Source of the DNA: Massilia sp. BJB1822
Lineage (GTDB): Bacteria; Pseudomonadota; Gammaproteobacteria; Burkholderiales; Burkholderiaceae_D
Assembly (NCBI RefSeq): GCF_013369485.1
Contig: NZ_JABWEB010000002.1
Location: 186,001-250,000, forward strand
Length of the DNA stretch: 64,000 nt
Direction of reading: 5' to 3'
The translations under genes were made by a program, and so were the position numbers. Positions 37,965 to 47,037 of the stretch are shown in pieces (the first letter of the stretch is position 1; each line of letters starts with the position of its first letter). The notes beneath the pieces are model-generated. The model was not told the DNA's origin. It saw only the letters and a list, made by a program, of their open reading frames with translations, and ran no database searches.

Positions 37965-38725
37965 GGCGGGCGGCGCTGGCCCGGCTTGCCTGTGTGCTGC
38001 TGGCCTTTGCCGCCCACCTTAGTGCGCAAGCCGACGAGACGCCGCGCAGCACCATCGGCCTGGCCAGCGGCAAGGAACATTTGAGCAATGGTTCGCCGGA
38101 TTGGCGCGAAACCAGCCTGCAACTCAATTATGGCCTGGCGCCGCGCCAAAGCGTCGGCCTGGGACTGACCCGCACGCGCCGCTTTGGCCTCAACGATACG
38201 CAAGTCAATGCCGGTCTGGTGACGCCGCTGGGCGCCGCACTGGTGCTGTCGCTGGAGGCGAACGCCAGCAGCAGCCACCACGTGCTGGCGAAAAACGCCT
38301 TGGGCGGCGCGCTGCAGTACGAATTTTCGCGCGGCTGGCTGCTGCATGGGGGCGGGCGCAGCACGCGCTATAACGATGTGCGCGTGAACCAGGGCTTGCT
38401 GATGCTGGAGCATTATTTTTCCGATTTCAGCGCCAGCCTGGCCTGGCGGCCGGCACGCGCCTTCGGCACCACGGCGCATGGGCTGGAACTGCGCGCCAGC
38501 TATTACTACAGCGACCGCGATTCGGTCGGCATCATTGTCGCCGGCGGCAAGGAGGCGGCAAATACCGGCGGCGGCGTGCAGTTGAGCAGCCTGCGCTCGG
38601 CGGCGCTGGTCGGACGCCACTGGCTGGGCCAGGACTGGGCGCTCAATTACAGCCTGGGCCACACGCGCCAGGGCGATTTCTATATCCGCAACGGGTTCAG
38701 TCTTGGACTCCAGGCTGCATTCTGA
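37961..38725 (+). CDS. YaiO-like outer membrane beta-barrel protein
   Basis: 254-aa outer membrane protein. Signal peptide MRRAALARLACVLLAFAAHL, cleavage near AQADE, then repeated amphipathic strands (TSLQLNYGLAPRQSVGLGLT, ALQYEFSRGWLLHGG, WALNYSLGHTRQGDFYIRNG) and a C-terminal Phe. This fits the YaiO family of outer membrane barrels, often linked to surface polysaccharide or glycan export. Start ATG 37961 overlaps the stop of the response regulator. Followed by the HEAT protein with a 23-bp overlap. Likely the outer membrane component of the locus. Confidence 0.75.
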   Translation: MRRAALARLACVLLAFAAHLSAQADETPRSTIGLASGKEHLSNGSPDWRETSLQLNYGLAPRQSVGLGLTRTRRFGLNDTQVNAGLVTPLGAALVLSLEANASSSHHVLAKNALGGALQYEFSRGWLLHGGGRSTRYNDVRVNQGLLMLEHYFSDFSASLAWRPARAFGTTAHGLELRASYYYSDRDSVGIIVAGGKEAANTGGGVQLSSLRSAALVGRHWLGQDWALNYSLGHTRQGDFYIRNGFSLGLQAAF

Positions 38726-39755
38726 TATCTATCTGCTGGCCGCCTTCTGGACCGGCGTCGGCGCGCTGCTGCTCACGCTGTTGATCGCCGTGCAGATCGT
38801 GTATCTGCGCCTGGCGGCGCGCAGCCTGAAACGGCGCGAACAGGCGCTGACGGCGCGCTGGCGGCCGGCCTTGAACGCCGCCATTGTCGGCGTCAGCGAG
38901 ATGACCTTGCCAGGCCTGCGTTCGGCGGAGCGCATGCTCTTCCTCAAGCTGTGGGTGCATTTGCACCAGTCGGTGCGCGGCGAAGCGAGCGGCGGCTTGA
39001 ATGAGGTGGCTTACCGTCTCGGCTGCGATGCCTATGCGCGCCGGCTGCTGCGCAAGGGGAACCGCGCCCAACGGCTGCTGGCGATTCTGGCGCTCGGCCA
39101 TCTGCGCGATGCCGCCGCCTGGGACGATCTGCTGGGCGTAGTGCATGGCCGCGACAGCGCCGCCTCCGTGCATGCGCTGTGGGCGCTGGTGCAGGCCGAC
39201 GCCGGGCGCGCCGCGCGCGAGGTGGCGCCCATGCTGCTGCAGCGCGAGGATTGGGCCATGTCGCAACTGGCGAATATCCTGAAAGATGCGCGCGCCGAGT
39301 GGGAGCCGGTGCTGGCCGAAGCGGTGGCGGGAACGGACCAGGAACAGCTGCCGCATGCGCTGCGCCTGCTGGCGGCGCTGCGCCTGTCGCTGCCGGCGCA
39401 GCAATTGCGCGGCCTGCTGAATCATCCGGTGGCCGAGGTGGTGTCCTGCGCGCTGCGGCTGGCGGCCACGCCCGATCTGCTCGATGAGGTCAGGCGCCAG
39501 CTCGGCCATGGCGACTGGCGCGTGCGCGTGCAGGCGGTGCGCACGCTGGGCCAACTGGGCGACCATAGCGATGTGGCGCGTCTGCGCCGCCTGCTGGGCG
39601 ACCAGCAGTGGTGGGTGCGCTACCGCGCCGCGCAAGCCTTGCTTGGCTTGCCGTTTTTGACGTCGGACGATCTGGCCGCCCTGCAGCAGGAGGGCATGGA
39701 CCGCTATGCGCTCGATATGCTGAAGCAGGTCAGAGCGGAACAGGAGGCAGCGTGA
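38703..39755 (+). CDS. Membrane-anchored HEAT-repeat protein
   Basis: 350-aa protein with one N-terminal TM helix (IYLLAAFWTGVGALLLTLLIAV, about 9-31) and a long cytoplasmic part of HEAT-type helical repeats (for example RAQRLLAILALGHLRDAAAW, RVRVQAVRTLGQLGDHSDV, WWVRYRAAQALLGL). HEAT scaffolds usually bind partner proteins. The only suitable start is TTG 38703, overlapping the preceding gene by 23 bp; later codons would remove the TM helix. The GT2 gene starts within its stop (GTGA). I infer a scaffold or regulator for the neighbouring glycosyltransferase. Confidence 0.75.
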   Translation: MDSRLHSDIYLLAAFWTGVGALLLTLLIAVQIVYLRLAARSLKRREQALTARWRPALNAAIVGVSEMTLPGLRSAERMLFLKLWVHLHQSVRGEASGGLNEVAYRLGCDAYARRLLRKGNRAQRLLAILALGHLRDAAAWDDLLGVVHGRDSAASVHALWALVQADAGRAAREVAPMLLQREDWAMSQLANILKDARAEWEPVLAEAVAGTDQEQLPHALRLLAALRLSLPAQQLRGLLNHPVAEVVSCALRLAATPDLLDEVRRQLGHGDWRVRVQAVRTLGQLGDHSDVARLRRLLGDQQWWVRYRAAQALLGLPFLTSDDLAALQQEGMDRYALDMLKQVRAEQEAA

Positions 39756-41164
39756 ACACGCATGAGCTGATCGTCCATTTCACCACGGTGTTTGTGCTGT
39801 GCTACTTCGTGCTGCTGAACGGCGGCTATCTGCTGCTGAATTTCCTGTCCATGATCTCGCTGCGGCGGCGCAGCCAGGAGATCATTCTCGATGATCTGCC
39901 GCAGGTGTATTCGGCGCTGGAGCCGCCCATCAGCGTGCTGGTGCCGGCCTATAACGAGGAGGCGACGATTGCCGCCTCGGTGCGCTCGATGCTGCAGCTT
40001 TCTTACTCGGAAATGGAGATCATCGTCATCAACGATGGTTCGGCCGACGGCACGCTGGAGGTGCTGAAGCAGGAATTCGGCCTGCAGGCTTTTCCCGAGG
40101 CTTACCGCATTCAGATCGAGACCAAGCCGGTGCGCGGTTTCTACCGTTCCACGCGCTACCCGAATCTACGCGTGATCGACAAGGCCAATGGCGGCAAGGC
40201 CGATTCGCTAAATGCCGGCATCAATGCCTCGCGCTATCCGCTGTTTTGCGGGGTGGATGCCGACTCCATCCTGCAGCGCGACAGCCTGCAGCGGCTGGTC
40301 AAGCCCTTCCTCACCGATTCCACCGTGGTGGCGACGGGCGGCACGGTGCGCGTGGCGAATGGCTGCGAGGTGCGTGGCGGCTACCTGACGCGAATCGGCT
40401 TGCCGCGCAATGTATGGGCGCTGTTCCAGGTGGTCGAGTATCTGCGCGCCTTCCTGTTCGGACGCCTGGGCTGGTCGGTGATCAACGGCATGCTGATCAT
40501 CTCGGGTGCGTTTGGCCTGTTCCGCAAGGATGCGGTGCTGGCAGCCGGCGGCTACAAGCCCAAAACCATCGGCGAGGATATGGAGCTGGTGGTGCGCATG
40601 CACCGCTTGCTGCGCGAGAAGAAACAGCCTTACCGCATCGACTTCATCCCCGATCCCGTGTGCTGGACCGAAGCGCCGGAAGACAAGGCGACGCTGCGCA
40701 ATCAGCGTATCCGCTGGCAGCGCGGCTTGTCGGAAAGCTTGAGCGCCAATTGGGGATTGATGTTCAGCCGGCGCGGCGGCGTGCCGGGCTGGCTGGCTTT
40801 TCCCTTCATGCTGCTGTTTGAGTGGATGGGACCACTGGTGGAGCTGGGCGGCTATATCTTCATGGTGTTTGCCTGGTATTTCGGCTGGGTCTCGTGGGAG
40901 GCGTTTGCCGTCTTCCTGTTCGTGGCGATCGGCCTGGGCATCCTGCTCTCGGCCTCCGGCTTGCTGCTGGAGGAAATGTCCTTCCACATCTATCCCAAGC
41001 CGCGCCAGTTGCTGGTGCTGGCCCTTATCGTCATCGCCGAGAATTTCGGCTACCGCCAGCTGAATACCTGGTGGCGGCTGGTCGGGCTATACCGCTGGGC
41101 GACGCAGGGGGAGGCCAGCTGGGGGGCGATGACGCGCAAAGGCAGTTGGCAGCGCAAGGTCTGA
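39752..41164 (+). CDS. Processive GT2 glycosyltransferase (membrane, PgaC/BcsA-like)
   Basis: 470-aa inner membrane glycosyltransferase family 2. N-terminal TM (VHFTTVFVLCYFVLLNGGYLL), catalytic domain with VPAYNEEATI, NDGSADGT (first Asp), VDADSIL (DxD), the TEAPEDK region (general base) and QRIRWQRG (QxxRW, mark of processive enzymes), then about three C-terminal TM helices. It probably polymerises and exports a polysaccharide; the sugar is unknown. GTG start at 39752 with AGGAGG upstream, overlapping the HEAT gene stop. No PilZ domain, so any c-di-GMP control would be indirect. Confidence 0.88.
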   Translation: MNTHELIVHFTTVFVLCYFVLLNGGYLLLNFLSMISLRRRSQEIILDDLPQVYSALEPPISVLVPAYNEEATIAASVRSMLQLSYSEMEIIVINDGSADGTLEVLKQEFGLQAFPEAYRIQIETKPVRGFYRSTRYPNLRVIDKANGGKADSLNAGINASRYPLFCGVDADSILQRDSLQRLVKPFLTDSTVVATGGTVRVANGCEVRGGYLTRIGLPRNVWALFQVVEYLRAFLFGRLGWSVINGMLIISGAFGLFRKDAVLAAGGYKPKTIGEDMELVVRMHRLLREKKQPYRIDFIPDPVCWTEAPEDKATLRNQRIRWQRGLSESLSANWGLMFSRRGGVPGWLAFPFMLLFEWMGPLVELGGYIFMVFAWYFGWVSWEAFAVFLFVAIGLGILLSASGLLLEEMSFHIYPKPRQLLVLALIVIAENFGYRQLNTWWRLVGLYRWATQGEASWGAMTRKGSWQRKV

Positions 41165-41166
41165 CG

Positions 41167-41934
41167 ATGCGGCGCGCGATGGCGATCCTGTCCATTCTGA
41201 GCGTTGCCGGCGCGCCGGCCGAGGCCTATGCCGGCGTTGCTACTGCTGCTGCGGGAAGCGTCCTGCAGCTTTGTCCGGCGCCGCAGGGCGCGGCCGCGCA
41301 AGAGGGCGTGCTGACCCATCCCGACGGCAGGCTGCTGCAAGTGCAATGGCGCGCCGCCGCCTTGCCATCCTGCGCCAGCCTGCCGTTGCCGGTGACGCCT
41401 GCCGCGGTCACGGCGGTCCACGCCTTGACGCCCGCTCAAGCGGCTTCGCTGGCAGGCACGCTGCTGGTGCAGATGGATGCTGGAGGCGAACGCATCGCCT
41501 CCGTGGAGAGTGGCGTGGAGGCGCCGCGCCAGGACAGGCAAGCCATGCCGGTACGGGAAAATCTGCTGCCGCTGCTGACGGTGAGACCGTATGGCGTGGA
41601 AGAGCGCATCGCCGCTGAACTGAAAGACGGCCGCTTGCGGATCGATTGCCGCTCGGGCAGCAAACCGGCTGGTTTGCTGTTGGCGGAGCTGGCGCGACCG
41701 AGCGGCGGCGATGTGGTTGCATGCCGTCAGCGTCGCCGGCCGTCATTGCGGGCGCCGCTTTCGTGCTTGGCGTTGCCGACGCGGCGCGCGCGGCGCGGGA
41801 AGATGCGGCGGCCATTGGCGCGCTGGAAAACGACACATCGCTTGCCTTGCCGGCGCGGCTGGATGGCGCGTCGTGGCAGCACTTCAGCATTGCCTGCCCG
41901 AAGCAGGCTGCGCAGCTGGAGCTTGCCAGCCTGA
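41167..41934 (+). CDS. Secreted protein, N-terminal half of a frame-broken gene
   Basis: Begins 2 bp after the GT2 stop with a signal peptide (MRRAMAILSILSVAGAPAEA). Up to about 41700 the frame has normal GC-rich third positions and a beta-sandwich-like sequence (LTHPDGRLLQVQWRA, LRIDCRSGSKPAGLLLAEL). After about 41710 this frame turns into Arg-rich nonsense (RQRRRPSLRAP) while sensible coding continues in the frame of the next entry. I therefore think this and the next entry are one secreted protein of about 565 aa whose frame is broken at 41700-41745. Two overlapping genes is the alternative. Confidence 0.5.
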   Translation: MRRAMAILSILSVAGAPAEAYAGVATAAAGSVLQLCPAPQGAAAQEGVLTHPDGRLLQVQWRAAALPSCASLPLPVTPAAVTAVHALTPAQAASLAGTLLVQMDAGGERIASVESGVEAPRQDRQAMPVRENLLPLLTVRPYGVEERIAAELKDGRLRIDCRSGSKPAGLLLAELARPSGGDVVACRQRRRPSLRAPLSCLALPTRRARRGKMRRPLARWKTTHRLPCRRGWMARRGSTSALPARSRLRSWSLPA

Positions 41935-42866
41935 GTTTGCAGCCCGTGCCTGGCAAGGCGGTGGGACGCTCGGCCTGGGTATGGCAGGCAAAACAATGGA
42001 TGGAGGAGGGCGACGGCGTGCTGGCATGGGCTGCGCGCCATGGCCTGCGCACCTTGTTCCTGTTGGTGCCGCTGGCGGCAGCAGTGGACGGCATGGCGGT
42101 AGCGCAGCCCGAACGTCTGGCCGCCTTCGCGCGGCGGGCGGCGGCGCAGGGCATCGCGCTCTGGCCTGTCGATGGAGATCCGCGCATGGTATTGGAAAGC
42201 GAGCAGCCCGCCACCCTGGCGCGCTTGCGCGCGTATGCCGCCTACAACGCGGCGGCCGATGCGCCTGCGCGCTTGCGTGGCGTGCAGTTCGATATCGAGC
42301 ACTATCTGCTGCCCGGTTATGAGCGCGCCGCCGCTGAGCTGGATCGCGCCTATCTGGCGCTGCTGCGCAGCTTGCGGCGCGAGGCGGGCAGCCTGGCGCT
42401 GGAGCTTGTGGTGCCATTCTGGTGGAGCGGCAAGGCCGCGCTGCTGGCGGGACTGGCCGAACACGCCAGCGGCGTCACGGTGATGGACTACCGCACCGAC
42501 CCGGCCCAGATCCGCCGCTTCGCCCAGCCTTTCCTTGACTGGGGCGTGGCGCATAAAAAACAGGTCAGGATCGCGCTCGAAGCCGGCTATCTGCCGCCTG
42601 AATTGCAGCGCCGTTATGCGCGTGCCGATGCGGGCGAAGCCTGGCTGGTGCAGCTGGATGGCGTGCCGCTGCTGGTCTTGCTGAAAACCGCGCAAGCCAA
42701 TCCGCATGGGGCCTCGTTCCGCCTGCAGAGCGAGCGCATTCTGGACGGCAGCGCCACCACCTTCCACGCCGATCCGGCTGCGCTGCTGCGCCTATTGCCA
42801 GCGCTGGAAGCCGACTTCTCCGCCTGGCCGTCCTTCAACGGCATCGCCCTGCACGAGCTGAAATAG
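41721..42866 (+). CDS. Glycoside-hydrolase-like (TIM barrel) protein, C-terminal half of a frame-broken gene
   Basis: 381 codons from ATG 41721 (MPSASP) to 42866. The part up to about residue 80 (WQHFSIACPKQAAQLELASL) looks like the end of a beta-sandwich begun in the preceding reading frame. The rest resembles a TIM-barrel hydrolase-like domain: HGLRTLFLLVP, GIALWPVDGD, VQFDIEHYLLPGYE (acidic strand end), LELVVPFWWSG, GVTVMDYRTD, VRIALEAGYL. Similar domains act on polysaccharides, fitting the glycosyltransferase operon; the substrate is unknown. It might start on its own, since residues 1-22 are hydrophobic, but no Shine-Dalgarno site precedes it. Confidence 0.55.
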   Translation: MPSASPAVIAGAAFVLGVADAARAAREDAAAIGALENDTSLALPARLDGASWQHFSIACPKQAAQLELASLSLQPVPGKAVGRSAWVWQAKQWMEEGDGVLAWAARHGLRTLFLLVPLAAAVDGMAVAQPERLAAFARRAAAQGIALWPVDGDPRMVLESEQPATLARLRAYAAYNAAADAPARLRGVQFDIEHYLLPGYERAAAELDRAYLALLRSLRREAGSLALELVVPFWWSGKAALLAGLAEHASGVTVMDYRTDPAQIRRFAQPFLDWGVAHKKQVRIALEAGYLPPELQRRYARADAGEAWLVQLDGVPLLVLLKTAQANPHGASFRLQSERILDGSATTFHADPAALLRLLPALEADFSAWPSFNGIALHELK

Positions 42867-42872
42867 CCCGGC

Positions 42873-45128
42873 TTACAGCGGCAGTTCGACGCGGAACACC
42901 GTGCCTTTGCCGGGATGGGTTTCGAAACCTATGCGCCCGCCATGCGCTTCGACGATGCTCTTGCAGATGCTCAGTCCCAGTCCCGTGCCGCCCTTGCGGC
43001 GGCGATCCGAACCATCGGCCTGGGCGAATTTCTCGAACACGCTGGCCTGGAATTCGGGTGGAATGCCTTCGCCCTGGTCGGCGACGCTGATGGTGAGCCA
43101 ATCCAGGCTGCGTTCCGCGTTCAGCGTCACGGTGCTGAACTGCGGCGAGAACTTGACGGCGTTCGAGAGCAGATTGACCAGCACCTGGATGATGCGGTCG
43201 TGGTCCAGGCTTAGTTCGACGCCATCGACGGCCGCCTCCAGCTGCAAGCCCGCCGGGCGCTGAGAAGCCATGCCGCGCACCGCGTCCAGCGCCTGTTCCA
43301 GCAAGGGCAGGATGGGCTGGCGCCGCATCTGGTAATCCATGCGGCCCGCCTCGATCTTTTCCATATCCAGCACGTCGTTCACCAGGCGCACCAGGCGCTC
43401 GCTGCTTTTTTGCGCGATATCGAGCAGGTGCCGGGTATCGGGCGACAGCTCGCCTGCGCTGCCGTCGGCCAGCATGGCCAGCGATGCCTGGATCGAGGTC
43501 ATGGGCGTGCGCAGCTCATGCGACACGGTGGAAATGAATTCGCTCTTCATCTGCTCGACCTTGCGCTGCGCCGATACGTCGCGCAGGAAGGCGCTGAAGA
43601 AGCTTTCGTCGCGCGCGCCGGCCAGGGCCACCGTCACTTCCACTGCCAGCTCCTCGCCGTTGCGGCGCAGGACCGCGCGCTGCAGGCGGTGCTCGGGCAG
43701 ATTGGCTTCGCCCGAGCTGCGGAAGCTGAGCATGGCCTCCTCCTGCCGCGCGCGGAAGCGCGGCGGCACCAGCACCTCGATATAGGACTGGCCCAGCACC
43801 TCGCTGCGGCGCCAGCCGAACATGCGCTCGGCCGCCGAATTCCAGTCGATGATGCGGCCTTGGGGATCGACGGCGATAAAGGCATCCTGCGCGCTTTCGA
43901 TAATGGTCTGCACGCGCTGTTCGTTGGCGCTGACGCGGGTCAGCGCCTGTTCCAGCTCGCGCGTGCGCTGTTCCACGCGCCGTTCCAGCGTCAGGTTCAG
44001 CTCATTCAATTCGCTCTTGCGCTGCATCAGATTGGCCACCAGGGCGTTCAAGGCCTGGACCAGGGCTTGCACTTCGCTATACGGCGCGGCTGGCGGCAGC
44101 GACAGCGCCTCGCCCTGGCGTATGCGTTCGGCCGCCGCAGCGAGAGAGCTGAGCGGCTGCGCGATCAGCAGCGCCGCCAGATAGCCCAGCAGAGAAAACA
44201 ATAAGGCCAGTCCCAGTCCCACCCACAGCACGCGCGCCTGCATCTGGTGCAAGGGCTGGTAGGCATCGTCCAGTCCCTGGCGCACCAGCACCGTCCAGCC
44301 CAGGCCCGGATAATGGGCATGGCCCGCCGTCTCGCTGTAGCCCACCAGATAGCGGCCGCCATCGGGCCAGTTCTCCACCACATGGCCGCTGCGCTGGCGG
44401 TGCGCAGCGCGCTGGCTTTCCAGATCGAGGCGGCGGCCCTGCAGGGCGGGCGGGCCAAGCAGCACGGTGCCATCGCTGCCGAGGATCAAGGCTTCCACAT
44501 GGCGCCGCGCCTGCACCGGCGCAATCACCGACTGCTCCACATCGCGCGCCCATTGCCAGTAAAGATGCGCGCCCAGCACGCCCTGTGCCTTGCCGTCCTT
44601 GTCCAGCAGGGGGAAGGCCACGTCGACAAAACGTTTCGGTTCCGTGCCGGCGCCAGGCAGCAGCTTTGCCAGCAGCAGCGCTTCGTGCACGTCGCCCACA
44701 TGGGTGCCTTGCAGGGCTTTCCCGAACCAGGGCCGGGCCGCGACATTCGCGCCTTCCAGCATGCCTTGCGAGGCGGCCAGCACCTTGCCGCTGGCGTCGG
44801 TGATGCCGATCCAGGCATAGTACTGGTAGGTGGCCTGGCGTTCGTTGAGGATGGCGCGTTTGCTTGCCGGGTCCAGTTCGGGCGCGCGTAGATCCGGGCG
44901 GCGCGACATCAGCTCTATTTCGCGATAACGCTCGAACATGCCGCGATCGAGCTTGTCCGATGTTTGCAGCGCCAATTCGGCCAGCGCGCCGCCGATATCG
45001 GCCTTGACCTGGCCGCCCGCGATCAAGCCCAGTACCTGCGACAGGATCACGCTGAGCAGCACCGCCATGGCGCAGAAGGCCATGGCCAGATAGCTGCCGA
45101 TGCCGGGACGGTAACGCGCGGCGCTCAT
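42873..45128 (-). CDS. Sensor histidine kinase (Cache-HAMP-PAS-HisKA-HATPase)
   Basis: 751-aa inner membrane kinase: TM1 (about 12-38), a large periplasmic Cache domain (about 45-300, with YYAWIGITDASGKVLAA and RPWFGKALQGTHVGDVHEA), TM2 (about 305-328), HAMP, coiled coil (LNLTLERRVEQRTRELEQAL), PAS (IIESAQDAFIAVDPQGRI), HisKA with TVSHELRTPMTSI, and HATPase (NLLSNAVKF, GTGLGLSICKSI). No REC domain, so it needs a separate regulator; the REC protein at 37575-37964 at the far end of the convergent operon is the best local candidate. Its stop lies 6 bp from the stop of the convergent gene. Confidence 0.92.
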   Translation of the reverse strand: MSAARYRPGIGSYLAMAFCAMAVLLSVILSQVLGLIAGGQVKADIGGALAELALQTSDKLDRGMFERYREIELMSRRPDLRAPELDPASKRAILNERQATYQYYAWIGITDASGKVLAASQGMLEGANVAARPWFGKALQGTHVGDVHEALLLAKLLPGAGTEPKRFVDVAFPLLDKDGKAQGVLGAHLYWQWARDVEQSVIAPVQARRHVEALILGSDGTVLLGPPALQGRRLDLESQRAAHRQRSGHVVENWPDGGRYLVGYSETAGHAHYPGLGWTVLVRQGLDDAYQPLHQMQARVLWVGLGLALLFSLLGYLAALLIAQPLSSLAAAAERIRQGEALSLPPAAPYSEVQALVQALNALVANLMQRKSELNELNLTLERRVEQRTRELEQALTRVSANEQRVQTIIESAQDAFIAVDPQGRIIDWNSAAERMFGWRRSEVLGQSYIEVLVPPRFRARQEEAMLSFRSSGEANLPEHRLQRAVLRRNGEELAVEVTVALAGARDESFFSAFLRDVSAQRKVEQMKSEFISTVSHELRTPMTSIQASLAMLADGSAGELSPDTRHLLDIAQKSSERLVRLVNDVLDMEKIEAGRMDYQMRRQPILPLLEQALDAVRGMASQRPAGLQLEAAVDGVELSLDHDRIIQVLVNLLSNAVKFSPQFSTVTLNAERSLDWLTISVADQGEGIPPEFQASVFEKFAQADGSDRRRKGGTGLGLSICKSIVEAHGGRIGFETHPGKGTVFRVELPL

Positions 45129-45132
45129 CGCC

Positions 45133-46077
45133 TCAGGCGACTACATGGGCCGGGCGGCCGGCGGCATACGCTTCGATATTGGCGATCAACTGGTCGGCCA
45201 GCGCCTGCATGGCCTGGCCGCTGGCCCAGGCCGAATGTGGCGTGAGCAGGAAATTGGGCAGGCGCAGATTGAGCAGGGGATTGTCGGGCAGCGGCGGCTC
45301 CTTGGACAGCACGTCGAAGCCGGCGCCGGCGATCACGCCGCTGCGCAGCGCTTGCGCCAGCGCCGTCTCGTCCACCAGGCCGCCGCGCGCGGTGTTGATC
45401 AAGAGGGCGTCGCGTTTCATGCGCGCCAGTTCGGCCGCGCCGATGATATTGCGCGTCTGCTCCGTCAGCGGCGCGTGCAGGCTCAGAACGTCGGAAGTTT
45501 CCAGCAGCTCGTCCCAGCCCACGCTGCGCACGCTATCGTCATTGATCGGCGAGCGCGTATGCACCAGCACTTCCATGCCGAAAGCCTTGCCCAGCTGCGC
45601 CACGCCCTGGCCCAGCGCGCCGTAGCCGAGCAGGCCGAGACGGCTGCCGTGCAAGTCGCGGATGGGATGGTGGAACAGGCAGAAACGCTCCGAGCGCTGC
45701 CACAGTCCCGCTTCGATATCAGCGCGGTAGGCCAGCAGATTGCGGCGCAGCGCCAGTATCAGGGCGAAAGTATGTTCGGGCAGGGCGGCCGTGGCGTAGT
45801 TGCGGATATTCGACACCACAATGCCGCGCTCGCGTGCCGCCGCCAGGTCCACATTGTCGGTGCCGGTGGCGGCCACCGCGATCATCTTCAGCTGCGGCAG
45901 CTGGGCCAGGGTCTCGGCGCGCAGCGCCACCTTGTTCGTCACGGCGATGGCCGCGCCTTGCAGCCGCGCCGAGGCGTCGGCGGGTGCCGTGGCCGGATAG
46001 TCCTGCCAGTCGTGGGCAAAGGCGGGGCGGCGCAGATCGGCGATCAGGCTGTCGCGGTCGAGGAAGACGATTTTCAT
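45133..46077 (-). CDS. D-2-hydroxyacid dehydrogenase (NAD-dependent)
   Basis: 314-aa cytoplasmic enzyme of the D-isomer-specific 2-hydroxyacid dehydrogenase family (glycerate/hydroxypyruvate-type). Seen: GTDNVDLAAARERGIVVSN, NAD site GLLGYGALGQGVAQLG, NTARGGLVDETAL with the catalytic Arg region, FDVLSKEPP with the Glu, and LTPHSAWAS with the catalytic His. The length is normal. ATG 46077 overlaps the LysR stop (ATGA), so regulator and enzyme are one transcript. Substrate unknown. Confidence 0.9.
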   Translation of the reverse strand: MKIVFLDRDSLIADLRRPAFAHDWQDYPATAPADASARLQGAAIAVTNKVALRAETLAQLPQLKMIAVAATGTDNVDLAAARERGIVVSNIRNYATAALPEHTFALILALRRNLLAYRADIEAGLWQRSERFCLFHHPIRDLHGSRLGLLGYGALGQGVAQLGKAFGMEVLVHTRSPINDDSVRSVGWDELLETSDVLSLHAPLTEQTRNIIGAAELARMKRDALLINTARGGLVDETALAQALRSGVIAGAGFDVLSKEPPLPDNPLLNLRLPNFLLTPHSAWASGQAMQALADQLIANIEAYAAGRPAHVVA

Positions 46078-47027
46078 GCGGCATTCTCCAATGACGGTAG
46101 CGCCTGTCCGGCCGGCGCCTTGACGCGCATGCCCGGATGGCTGGCAAACAGATCCGACACCCATTCTACAAAGACTCGCACCTTGGCGGACAGATGGCGG
46201 TTTTGCGGATATACCACATGGATTGGCAGAGGATCGGTGGCCCAGTCGCTCAAGATCGGCACCATGCGGCCGTCGCGTATCATCGGCAGCAGGGCGAAAT
46301 CGGTCATCTGCACCACGCCCAGGCCCGCCAGACCGGCTTGCACATAGGCGTTGGAATCGTTGAGCGCGATCAGGCCCGGCATCGGCAATTGAACGCGTTC
46401 GCCGTCGCGCGTGAAGTTCCAGTCGAAGGTTTTGCCGGTCTTGGACGAAAAATAATTCACGCAGCGGTGGCGTTCCAGCTCGCGCGGATGCTGGGGCGTG
46501 CCGAAGCGCGCCAGATAGGCCGGGGCGGCGCAGGTGACGAAGTTGATCACGCCGATGCGGCGCGCGATCAGGGTGGAGTCGTCCAGCGCGCCGCCGCGCA
46601 CCGCGCAGTCCACGCCTTCCTCGATCAGGTCGACCGGACGGTCGCTGCAGCCCAGTTCCAGCACGATGTCGGGGTAGCGGTCGAAAAAGGCGGGCAGGGC
46701 GGGCATCAGCACGTCGCTGGCCAGGCCGGTGGGCGCGTCGACGCGCAGCCGGCCGCTGGGACTGAGCCGGGTGCGCGACAGCGATTCCTCGGCTTCGCGC
46801 ACGTCGGACAGGATGCGCAGGCAGCGTTCATAATAGGCGGCGCCGTCGGCCGTGACGTTGATCTGCCGCGTGGTGCGGTGCAGCAGCTTGACCGAGAGCG
46901 CCGTTTCCAGTCCCTGGATCAAAGTGGACACCGTTGCCTTTGGAATCTGCATGTTTTCCGCCGCTCTGGTGAAGCCGCCCGCGTCGACCACCTGGACAAA
47001 AACTTCCATGGCTTGAAGTTTATTCAT
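46074..47027 (-). CDS. LysR-family transcriptional regulator
   Basis: 317-aa LTTR. N-terminal HTH (MNKLQAMEVFVQVVDAGGF, then PKATVSTLIQGLETALSVKLL) and a periplasmic-binding-like effector domain (LRVDAPTGLASDVLMPAL, RIGVINFVTCAAP). This resembles DmlR/AaeR-type regulators more than MexT. ATG 47027 has GGAG upstream. Divergent from the small protein/LlpE-like gene and co-transcribed with the hydroxyacid dehydrogenase; an inverted repeat (47038-47059) next to its start is a likely LTTR box. It could control the dehydrogenase, the divergent operon, or both. Confidence 0.9.
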   Translation of the reverse strand: MNKLQAMEVFVQVVDAGGFTRAAENMQIPKATVSTLIQGLETALSVKLLHRTTRQINVTADGAAYYERCLRILSDVREAEESLSRTRLSPSGRLRVDAPTGLASDVLMPALPAFFDRYPDIVLELGCSDRPVDLIEEGVDCAVRGGALDDSTLIARRIGVINFVTCAAPAYLARFGTPQHPRELERHRCVNYFSSKTGKTFDWNFTRDGERVQLPMPGLIALNDSNAYVQAGLAGLGVVQMTDFALLPMIRDGRMVPILSDWATDPLPIHVVYPQNRHLSAKVRVFVEWVSDLFASHPGMRVKAPAGQALPSLENAA

Positions 47028-47037
47028 CTTTCGCTCC

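Noticed and set aside
41711..42322. Third reading frame starting MWLHAVSVAG as an independent gene
   Set aside because: After about ten sensible residues it becomes Arg/Cys/Trp-rich; it is better explained as the piece between two indels.
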